Source of the DNA: Serinus canaria
Taxonomy: Eukaryota; Chordata; Aves; Passeriformes; Fringillidae
Direction: 5' to 3'
Length of the DNA stretch: 64,000 bases
Assembly (NCBI RefSeq): GCF_022539315.1
Contig: NC_066336.1
Span: forward strand, 1,364,001-1,428,000
Under the pieces are notes generated by a model. The model saw nothing but the letters and a program-made list of their open reading frames with translations. It was not told the origin of the DNA and did not search any database. Position numbers and translations under genes: made by a program. Of the stretch, positions 56,040-64,000 are shown one piece after another (position 1 is the first letter of the stretch; each line of letters starts with the position of its first letter).

Positions 56040-56165
56040 GGAAGTGTCCCAGGCCAGGCTGGACAGGCTTGGAGCGCCCTGGGACAGTGGGAGCTGTCCC
56101 TGCCACGGCAGGGGTGGGATGGGCTGAGCTTTAACTGGGCTGAGCTTTACCTGACAATTCCAGGA
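56040..56165 (+). mobile_element. CR1 LINE 3' fragment, sense
   Basis: GTGTCCCAGGCCAGGCTGGA, CCTGGGACAGTGGGAGC and TGCCACGGCAGGGGTGGG, ending in a diverged terminus near CAATTCCAGGA. Confidence 0.8.
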
Positions 56166-56326
56166 CTCTCTGCAGGCTGATAAATGGAAATTTACAGGCA
56201 TTAGCAGAACCTTCCAGACTATCCGTGCATTAGTTTATTTATCACTAAATCAATACCTCAGTATCAACAGATCTGGGCTCCTTCTGGTATCGCAGTGCCC
56301 TACTTTGCCTGGCCGACCCACGGGTC
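56166..56326. other. single-copy spacer
   Basis: No feature recognised. Confidence 0.4.
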
Positions 56327-56800
56327 AGCGGGCTGGGCTGGGCTGGGCTGGGCCGGGCTCTGCCGGGCCGGGCTCTGCCGGGCCGGGCTCTGCCGGGCCG
56401 GGCTGTGCTGGGCCGGGCTCTGCTGGGCCGGGCTCTGCTGGGCTGGGCTCTGCTGGGCCGGGCTCTGCCGGGCCGGGCTCTGCTGGGCCGGGCTGTGCCG
56501 GGCCGGGCTCTGCTGGGCCGGGCTCTGCCGGGCCGGGCTCTGCTGGGCCGGGCTGTGCCGGGCCGGGCTCTGCTGGGCCGGGTTCTGCTGGGCCGGGCTC
56601 TGCTGGGCCGGGTTCTTCTGGGCCGGGCTGTGCTGGGCCGGGCTGTGCTGGGCCAGGCTCTGCTAGGCTGGGCTCTTCTGGGCCGGGCTGTGCTGGGCCG
56701 GGCTCTGCTGGGCCGGGCTGTGCTGGGCCAAGCTTTGCTGGGCCTGGCTCTGCCGGACCGGGCTCTTCTGGGCCGGGTTCTGCTGGGCTGGGAACGGGGC
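56327..56800. repeat. 15-bp GC-rich minisatellite, ~31 copies
   Basis: Unit GGGCCGGGCTCTGCT with TGTGCT, CTGCCG and TTCTGCT variants; about 470 bp, very G-rich on the plus strand and carrying a CpG in most units. All three plus frames stay open because 15 is a multiple of three. Confidence 0.97.
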
Positions 56801-57177
56801 TCTGCTGTCAGATCCTGCAGCTCTGCTCCGGCCCTGGGCTGCTGTGGAGGGCCTGACCTCCAGATAAGGGGGTGGAAAGGGCTGGAAAGGGCTGGAGAGC
56901 AAGCAGCAGGCAGCCCTGGGAGCTGCGCTGCCTCCAGGGCAAGCTCTGCCCTGGTGAGCGTGGGGAGCCCAGCTCCAGCCCTGGGCTGATTGTGGCACCA
57001 TCAGTCTGTGCTCGGAGCAGGGATGAACCCTCAGGTGGAATTCCAGCCTTTTCCCCCCGAGGATGGCAGCTGGGTGATCCCCACCCTGAGGAGCTCAAAG
57101 CTCCATCTCCGTGGGACACGCTGGGCCTGCTGCTCCCCGGGGGGACACACGGCTGGGCCAGGGCTGATGGAGGTGGA
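56801..57177. other. single-copy spacer
   Basis: GC-rich; no feature recognised. Confidence 0.4.
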
Positions 57178-57585
57178 ATTCCAGAATCCCAGAGAACAGA
57201 ATCCCACAGAACAGAATCACAAAATCTCAGAATCAATCCCAGAATCCTGGAATCCCAGAGAACAGAATCCCAGAGAACAGAATCACAGAATCCCAGAGAA
57301 CAGAATCCCACAGAACAGAATCACAAAATCACAGAATCAATCCCAGAATCCTGGAATCCCAGAGAACAGAATCCCAGAATCTCAGAATCAATCCCAGAAT
57401 CCTGGAATCCCAGAGAACAGAATCCCAGAGAACAGAATCCCAGAATCCCAGAGAACAGAATCCCAGAATCCCAGAGAACAGAATCACAGAATCCCAGAGA
57501 ACAGAGCCCCAGAATCAATCCCAGAATCCCAGAACCAGAATCACAGAATCAAAGAATGACAGAATCATAGAATCACAGAATGAGC
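57178..57585 (-). repeat. ~400-bp expansion of a CR1 3' terminal repeat
   Basis: Iterated AGAATCCCAGAGAAC, AGAATCACAGAATC and AATCAATCCCAGAATCCTGG modules, with 15-bp and longer higher-order periods. It runs straight into ATCATAGAATCACAGAATG, the normal 3' end of the CR1 that follows. Confidence 0.93.
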
Positions 57586-58115
57586 TGGGCTGGAAAAGAC
57601 CTTTCAAATCATCAAGCCCCACCTGTGACCTGACACCACCTTGTCACCCAGACCATGGCACTGAGTGCCACATCCAGGCTTTTCTTAAACTTCTCCAGGG
57701 ATGGGGACTCCACCACGCCCCTGGACAGCCCCTTCCAATGCCCAATCACCATTTCTGTGAAGAAATTCCTCCTGATGTCCAACCTAAACCACTCCTGGTG
57801 CAGCTTAGTGCTGTTCCCTCTCCTCCTGTCCCTGTTCCCTGGAGCACAGCCCGACCCCCCCCGGCTGTCCCCTCCTGGCAGGAGCTGTGCAGAGCCACAA
57901 GGTCCCCCCGAGCCTCCTTTGCTCCAGGCTGAGCCCCTTCCCAGCTCCCTCAGGAATTCTCCAGCCCCTTCCCAGCTCCCTCAGGAATTCTCCAGCCCCT
58001 TCCCAGCTCCCTCAGGAATTCCCAGCCCCTTCCCAGCTCCCTCAGCCTCTCCTGGGGCTCCAGCCCCTTCCCAGCTCCGTTCCCTGCCCTGGATGTGCTC
58101 CAGCACCCCAAACCA
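57575..58115 (-). mobile_element. CR1 LINE, longest fragment in the window
   Basis: Antisense order: octamers, GAGCTGGGCTGGAAAAGACC, CATCCAGGCTTTTCTTAAAC, CCAGGGATGGGGACTCCACC, GAAGAAATTCCTCCTGATG, CCAACCTAAACC, then CCCTGTTCCCTGGAGCACAG and three 31-bp units AGCCCCTTCCCAGCTCCCTC-AGGAATTCTCC (57940-58040). It is still only 3' UTR and the extreme 3' region; no reverse transcriptase is present. Confidence 0.92.
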
Positions 58116-58656
58116 ACCCCTCCTGCTGCAGAAGTGCCAAGGCCAGGGAAGGTTCCCTCCTGAGAGGAGCTGAAGTGCCCAACTGTGTCCCTGTCCTGCA
58201 GGTGCCTGGAGCCAGCTGGGTTTGGAGCCTAGCTGATTTCTTCACGTGAAACAAGGCACAGGACCAAGGGCATCACTCCTGGAGCCACCCCAAGGAGGTT
58301 GAGAGTAGGAAAATCATGAATGGTGGGGAGGAAGAAGCTGCCCAGGACTTGGCAGAGAGCGTTTGGCCATTGGAATGTGGGAATGGAACTGATTTGGTTT
58401 GGTCTGGAAATGACATGGGAAGGGTTTGTGCTCAGGCTGCGCCTCCAGGCGTGGGCTGGGAGCCTCTGAGGGGTCGATGGGCTCAGCCCTGGGCATGTCC
58501 TGGCTGAGCTGGGACTGAGCCTGGCCCAGCCCAAACCCCCGGGGCCAGCGGGAGCTGTGCCTGGCCTGGGTCAGCCAAGGAACCCAAACCCAGACTGACC
58601 CACAAAGGTCATTTCAGGAGACACCTGGGGTCATGCAATGCCCAGGGCAGGAAATT
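58116..58656. other. single-copy spacer
   Basis: No feature recognised. Confidence 0.4.
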
Positions 58657-59133
58657 TTACATCTGAGCCTCCAACTTTACATTTCAGTCTCCAATTCTAC
58701 ATTTCAGCATGCAATTTTACATTTCAGTGTCCAGTTTTATATTTGAGTCTCCAGTTTTACATTTGAGTCTCGAATTTTACATTTCAGTCTCCAGTTTTAC
58801 ATTTCAGTATCCAGTTCTACATTTGAGTGTCCAATTTTACATTTCAGTGTCCAATTCTACCTTTCAGTCTCCTGTTTTACATTTGAGTCTCCAATTCTAC
58901 ATTTCATTCTCCAGTTTTACATTTCAGTATGCAATTTTACATTTAAGCCTCCAGTTCTACATTTCAGCATCCAATTTTATATTTCAGCCTCCAATTCTAC
59001 CTTTCAGTGTCCAATTCTAAATTTCAGGCTCCAATTTTACATTTCAGTCTCCAATTTTACATTTCAGGCTCCAATTTTACATTTCAGTCTCCAATTTTAC
59101 ATTTCAGCCTCCAATTTTACATTTCAGTGTCCC
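58657..59133. repeat. 20-bp tandem repeat, ~24 copies
   Basis: Unit ACATTTCAGTCTCCAATTTT with CAGTTCT and GTGTCC variants; period exactly 20 bp. The right-hand copies are the most uniform. Confidence 0.96.
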
Positions 59134-59871
59134 CCATCTTGTTGGCTGCATTCTTGTCATGACTTGGAGTGAGACATCTACACCAAAACACCAAACATTG
59201 AAGTTAAATCTGGTTATTTAGCACCAGAAGTGAACAAAAAACTGTGGAATAGATCAAGTTTGATTAATTAATGTGTGCAAACTGCATCGCTCATGAGACA
59301 AACGACAGGAGCTGGGACACCCAGAGCTTCCATTGCTGCTGTCACCAGGAGGAGTTTCAGCATCCCAGGGCTGAAACCTCTCCGTGGTGGAGCTTTAATG
59401 ACGCCCAGGAGCAGATTCCAGGTGAGGCCGAGGGCAGGAGCAGCTCTGTGACCAAAGGAGCTCCTCTGTCCCTGTCACATCTCCGGGACAGGCTCTGTCA
59501 CACCCGACCAGCAGATTCTCCTCACTCCTTACCTGCACTTGGAATTAATTTGCTGCCTGTGCTTTTGGGAAGTCCCAGTTGATTTTCCTGCTCCTCTGAC
59601 ACGTCTGACATTTTCCCTGCTCTCCTGTTTTCTGCTCGTGCCACTTTAGCCTAATTGGAGTCAAGGTGCAGCCCACGCTGCTGGCACAGGGAACTGCTCT
59701 GCTTTTCAGCATCTGTCCCACACATTTCATTTCCATTTAACCCTCCCTGCTCCAGGGTTTAAAGTGGAAAGGTCACAGTCATTACCTGCAGAAAGCCAAT
59801 TTCTGGGTGCTGTGAACACTGAGGTGTTGATGCCTCAGGCTGTCCTGTCCCAGAGAGCAGCTCTGAGCTGT
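59134..59871. other. single-copy spacer
   Basis: No feature recognised. Confidence 0.4.
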
Positions 59872-59918
59872 GAGGAGGAGGAGGAAGAGGAGGAGGAGGA
59901 GGAGGAGGAGGAAGGGGT
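59872..59918. repeat. (GGA)n triplet run
   Basis: About 15 GAG/GGA triplets with one GAA interruption. Confidence 0.95.
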
Positions 59919-59924
59919 CATGCC

Positions 59925-60492
59925 TTATTTATATATTATTGTCTTATTTATATTATTGCCTTATATATGTTACTATATAATTATTAGTGCCTATTATTAT
60001 AATTATATTATTATTATTGCCTTATATACATTATAGCCGTATATATATTACTACATTATATTAATATTGCCTATATTATAATTATATCACTATATGCATT
60101 ATATACATTATTTCCTTATATATATTACTACATTATATTAATATTGCCTATATTATAATTATATCACTATTATTGCCTTATATACATTATGCCTCATATA
60201 TATTACTACATTATATTATTATTGCCTATTATTATAATTATATACTATTAATGTCTTATACATTTATTACTCCATTATATTATTAATATTGCCTTATATA
60301 TATTACTATATTATATTATTATTATTGCCAATTATTACATTACTATTATTGCCTTATATACATTACTATATTATATTATTATTACCTATTATTATATATC
60401 ACTATTATAATTATTGCCTTATATATTATTGACTATTATTATAATTATATTGTTATTGCCTTATATGTATAATTGCCTTATATCCATTACTA
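59925..60492. repeat. AT-rich block with ATTGCCTTATATA motif
   Basis: About 570 bp of TAT/TTA-rich DNA in which ATTGCCTTATATA or ATTGCCTATTATTATAA recurs at irregular intervals of roughly 50-75 bp. This is more ordered than simple AT sequence. The boundaries against GC-rich flanks are sharp. Confidence 0.9.
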
Positions 60493-60494
60493 CA

Positions 60495-60660
60495 TTCCAA
60501 ACCCCAAACTCTGAGTTTCCCACCCTGGGATATCACACACTTCTATCCAAACCCCACCCCCACAATCCCAGTTCTGCCATTCCATTCTGGAAGCTTCTCC
60601 AGGGCCTCAGGTCAGTGCAGTGTTCTCTGGGGGTCAGGGCCTGGCAGCACACAAAGTCTC
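60495..60660 (-). mobile_element. diverged fragment of the 61.5-62.1 kb LTR family (5' part)
   Basis: Weak alignment with 61930-62075: CCAAACCC, CACCCTGGGATATCACACAC and CTCTGGGGGTCAGGGC. Same orientation as the intact copy. Divergence is high, so homology is tentative. Confidence 0.35.
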
Positions 60661-60679
60661 CAATTCTCAGCAGCCAGGG

Positions 60680-61255
60680 CTCCAACATTGGAGGTTTTAG
60701 GGTGCAGGCTGCTCCTTCCCCTTCTCCTTCATCTCTTCTCCGTCTCTTCTCCATTCTCCGTCGCTTCGCCTTCTCAGCTTTCTCACTTCTCCGTCTCCTA
60801 TATCCTTCGACTTGAGCATAGTTTCATGATCCTTATACTCCGGTCTCCTTCGCCTTCTCCTGTCGCACTTCTCATTCTCCTTATCCTGCTACCCTCCGTA
60901 TCTGAGACATGCTCCGTCTCCTCTCCTCCTATTCTCCTTCTCCTTCTCCTTCTCCTCCCTCCTCCTTCTCCTCCATGGGTTTGGATGTTTTTGTGTAATT
61001 GGATAAAAAGTCCCCATTGTGGCCATGGGTGGTTGGTTATTGGGTTAAAAGTGAAAATAATTCAGGTGTCATTTCTGAATTGCACAGTTTATCCTTGGAA
61101 GGCCTTGCAGAGAGAGACAGGGCTCCATTTTCAGTGTGTCAGAGTGAAGGGCTGCAGAACTCAGGGTTTGTGGGGCTGGGACAGAGACAAGAACTAACAA
61201 ACATCTGAGTCCAAATGAGAAACACCATCTCACACATTTAATGCCAACCCTGGCA
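60680..61255 (+). mobile_element. diverged LTR of the same family, opposite orientation
   Basis: CTCCATGGGTTTGGATG, TTGGTTATTGGGTTAAAAG, GAAAATAATTCAGGTGTCA and ACAAGAACTAACAAACATCTG match the reverse complement of the 61.5-62.1 kb LTR in order. The polypyrimidine stretch inside that LTR is expanded here to about 250 irregular bases (60715-60970). Confidence 0.65.
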
Positions 61256-61530
61256 AAAAAGAAGCAAAGACTCCAAAGGAGGTGTCCTGGCAGACTCAGG
61301 CTGCCTGTCCCTGCCTCCAAACTCAGGCTCTGGGATTCAGCTGGGCTCAGAGGAATCCATAGGAAATTCCTCAGACACAGAAAAATGAGCTTAGCCCAGA
61401 GAAACCACAGCTCATCTCTGCTCCCAGGAGAGGGACATCTCATTCCAGGATGTCTGGAGTGCTCCCTCATCCCACACCAGCCTCTTGTCCTTCCCATGGG
61501 AACTGGAGATGTGGAGCTGCAGCCCATGGA
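61256..61530. other. spacer between two opposed LTRs
   Basis: About 275 bp of sequence with no retroviral coding content recognised. Confidence 0.45.
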
Positions 61531-62120
61531 TGTTGTGGTGGTACCAGTTGGGTTTCTCTGGCTCTGGATTGAAGGCACTGAGGCAGCAGTTCATGTTCAC
61601 ACTCAGGTGTTTATTATTTCTTATCACTAAAACAGTCTCACTGCTGGGAGTTCAGCAGCTTTTCATTAGAAGGCACAAAATGCCCAACAATCTCTTGGTA
61701 CAAGGGCTTTGAAGACTAAACTATCCCATTAAGAGCTGACACCTGGATTATTTTCCCTTTTAACCCAATAACTGATCCCACAGAGCCCCCAGTGCAGACT
61801 TTTCTGCCCAATTACAAAATGCCACCCAAACCCATGGAGAAGGAGGAAGGAGAAGGAGGAAGAAGAAGCTCAAGATGACACCCTGTGCCCTCCATCCTGC
61901 TGCCATCCACAACACACTAAAAACTCCAAACCCTCAATTTCTCACCCAGTGACACACCCACACTGCTCTCTATCATCTATTTCACACTTTTGTGGATTCC
62001 AGTCTATTCTGGAGTTTAGGAAACTTTCTCCATGAGTGAGGGTCAAAGTCAGAGCTGCCCTGGGGGTCAGGGCACCCCAGAGCAGACACAGAAATATTCC
62101 CAGTGCCCTGGGTTTGCACA
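61531..62120 (-). mobile_element. ERV LTR, copy 2 of a close pair
   Basis: Minus strand starts TGTGCAAACCC and ends TACCACAACA. It holds AAGAAATAATAAACACC as signal and is nearly identical to 27065-27648. Flanking hexamers CATGGA and GATGTC do not match. Its twin is 34 kb away in the same orientation, too far to be the two LTRs of one provirus of normal size. Confidence 0.82.
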
Positions 62121-62962
62121 GATGTCATTGAGCACTTGGAATCTTCTGGAATTACTGATTTGGTTCCTTTTGCTGTGCCCCTTGGTTTGGTTCCTTTCCC
62201 ACACGGCTTAGAACACATTCCAGGTGAACGCTGAGAAATCGAGTTGAGGAAGTTGAAATGATTTTATTCTTTATGAATAGTTGAAAGTGGAATCTGGAAA
62301 ACATACGGAATCTGACAAAATCTCATTTCTCCAAGTCTATTTTAGCTTTAAAAATCTGTTCATAATGATGTCCAAGATTTCTTTTTTTCAATAAAAATAC
62401 ATAATTTTGGAAAAACTTACTTTATTAAACTCTTTGTGTTGAGATAATAGAGTAAAATCTGATATTTTACACTCAATGTTTTTTCTCTGAGTGTAAAATT
62501 TTTTGCTTTAAACTTGTGTTTTGAAGGAAAAACTGAAGTGAGCTCATGGACTTCTTGCAGTGGTAGGATAACAACAATTCCCTGGTGGCCTGGGGACTGC
62601 TTGGCTGCATCCAGAACCCCCCCTGGCTCTCTCATTCCAGCAGGATCTCAAAGTGGTGTTGATGGTTTGCTCCTTGTCTTCTCCTGCCACAACTCCCTGG
62701 GAGAGCTCCTCATTTTTTATGGCAAATTTTCCCTGTTTTTGACGACTGGGGAGCCCCCACTGTCCCCAGAGACCCCCAGTGACCCACCCTGGGCCTCTGC
62801 TCTGCCCTTCCTCTCCTGCTGAGCCTCCCGTGACCCCGACAATTGTTGGGCTCCCACCGAATTCTCCATAAACCCTTGGAAGGGTTTAGCAGATGCAAAT
62901 TTTATTCCTTAGTTCTGGAGTTAACCTAGGCCAGAGGCTGATCTGAGCTTGTGGCACAAAGT
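62121..62962. other. AT-rich single-copy sequence with a hairpin
   Basis: Low-repeat DNA with a perfect 11-bp inverted repeat at 62464-62474 and 62489-62499. No gene recognised. Confidence 0.45.
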
Positions 62963-63480
62963 CCCAGAACCTCTGAGGTTGGAAAGGGCCTTGAGGATCC
63001 TGGAGTGCAGCCATCCCCCAGCACTGCCGATGTCCCACATCCTCTAAGGGCTCTAAAATCCCTCCAGGAATGGCGATCCCAGCACTGCCCTGGAACCTGA
63101 GCGCTCTTCCCATGAGGAAAATGTCCCTGAGATCCACCCTGAGCCTTCCCTGGAGCAGATTGAGGACACCTCCTTTCCTCCTGTCCCTGTTCCCTGGAGC
63201 ACAGCCCGAACCCCCCGGCTGTCCCCTCCTGGCAGGAGCTGTGCAGAGCCACAAGGTCCCCCCTGAGCCTCCTTTGCTCCAGGCTGAGCCCCTTCCCAGC
63301 TCCCTCAGGAATTCTCCAGCCCCTTCCCAGCTCCTTCAGGAATTCTCCAGCCCCTTCCCATCTCCCTCAGGAATTCTCCAGCCCCTTCCCAGCTCCTTCA
63401 GGAATTCTCCAGCCCCTTCCCATCTCCTTCAGGAATTCTCCAGCCCCTTCCCTGCTCTGTTCCCTTCCCTGGACACTCTC
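62963..63480 (-). mobile_element. CR1 LINE with five-copy internal 31-bp repeat
   Basis: Antisense: CAGAACCTCTGAGGTTGG, AATCCCTCCAGGAATGGCG, CATGAGGAAAATGTCCCTG, CTGTCCCTGTTCCCTGGAGC, then five units of AGCCCCTTCCCAGCTCC-TCAGGAATTCTCC at 63289-63450. It has the same 5' content as 57575-58115 but a different 3' UTR. Confidence 0.9.
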
Positions 63481-63830
63481 CAGCCCCTCCAGGTCCCTCT
63501 TGTCATGAGGAGCCCAAAAATGACCCCAGAATTGGAGGAGTGGCCTCGCCAGGGCTCCCGGAGCTCCTGACACCGAACAGAACCTGCTCCTTTGCTGCAG
63601 GGGAGACCTGAGCTCCCCAGGGCTGAGCAGCAAACCTGGGCTGGAGCTCCTGCCTGGGGTCAGGACACACGGACCAAGGACAGAGCAGCCCCTTCCATTG
63701 CCTCTCCTGAGCTCCAGCCAGGCCTGGGCAGACGGTGAAGCCCCTGCAGGGAAATGGGGTGTGGAGGCTCCAGCTTGGGGCTGGTTCAATGCAGGGAGGA
63801 GCAGTTCTGTTCTGACAGGGAGGATTTACC
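63481..63830. other. single-copy spacer
   Basis: No feature recognised. Confidence 0.4.
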
Positions 63831-64000
63831 TGTCACCGTGATATTTTATGAAAAAATCCCCTCGCCAGGATTTTTTCTCCTGGGAAGATTCAGCTTCTCC
63901 TTGTTTTGCTCCTCTGGAATGTGATTTTGGAGAATTGTTTACCCAGCATGTGATTTGCTTTTAATTAATGGCCAATCCCAGCCCAGCTGTGTCAGACTTC
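63831..64000 (+). mobile_element. ERVK-type LTR, 5' part, cut by window end
   Basis: Starts TGTCACCGTGATATTTTATG and keeps CCAGGATTTTTTCTCCTGGG, a GTTTACCCAGCATGTGATT block and AATGGCCAATC. This is the same layout as the minus-strand element at 41940-42375. Whether a provirus follows is outside the window. Confidence 0.8.

Overview
The window looks like avian, most likely passerine, nuclear DNA with no protein-coding gene that I can support. The evidence is the interspersed repeats. About twenty fragments are CR1-type LINEs with the bird-typical 3' end (ATTCTRTG-like octamers, no poly(A), heavy 5' truncation). A dozen pieces are long terminal repeats (LTRs) that I recognise from memory as passerine endogenous retrovirus (ERVK/ERVL-type) LTRs. 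No library search was possible, so family names are provisional. Nothing prokaryotic is present: no operons, no ribosome-binding-site/start pairs, no tRNA or rRNA, no CRISPR.

Layout. 0-10 kb: a 28-bp satellite at the left edge, an old 337-bp tandem duplication, a near-complete solo LTR (4.0-4.5 kb), a CR1 whose 3' terminus is amplified five times with a 59-bp period, a hexamer array, and two CR1 copies near 8.2-8.8 kb. 10.9-15.4 kb: a 1.8-kb block followed directly by a corrupted second copy full of homopolymer changes and inserted filler. 15.8-16.8 kb: an all-purine AAGGG/AAAGG array. 18.8-21.0 kb: a 21-bp array, then a 46-47-bp array whose units carry a perfect splice-donor consensus, most of it degraded into unreadable sequence. 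22-34 kb: mostly single-copy sequence with LTRs (23.8, 27.1, 30.0, 31.3 kb), a 102-bp triplicate and a 29-bp array.

34-47 kb: pentamer arrays (CCCAT, GGGAT/GGAAT), a 15/18-bp array, three LTRs (35.7, 36.2, 41.9 kb; the last has a perfect 6-bp target-site duplication) and several CR1 copies. 46.7-49.7 kb: an 18-bp PstI array, then purine and pyrimidine tracts. 50-60 kb: further minisatellites, including a GC-rich 15-bp array and a 400-bp expansion of a CR1 3' tail. 60-64 kb: an AT-rich block, related LTRs in opposite orientation, a CR1 carrying a five-copy 31-bp internal repeat, and the first 170 bp of an LTR running off the right edge.

How it fits together: this is repeat ecology rather than gene cooperation. 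Solo LTRs record excised proviruses. Several tandem arrays begin in, or abut, CR1 3' ends, which suggests that CR1 termini seed satellites here. Array density and GC content fit a microchromosomal or subtelomeric interval (inference). Three or four stretches look like poor long-read consensus or false duplication, and should be verified before any biological reading.
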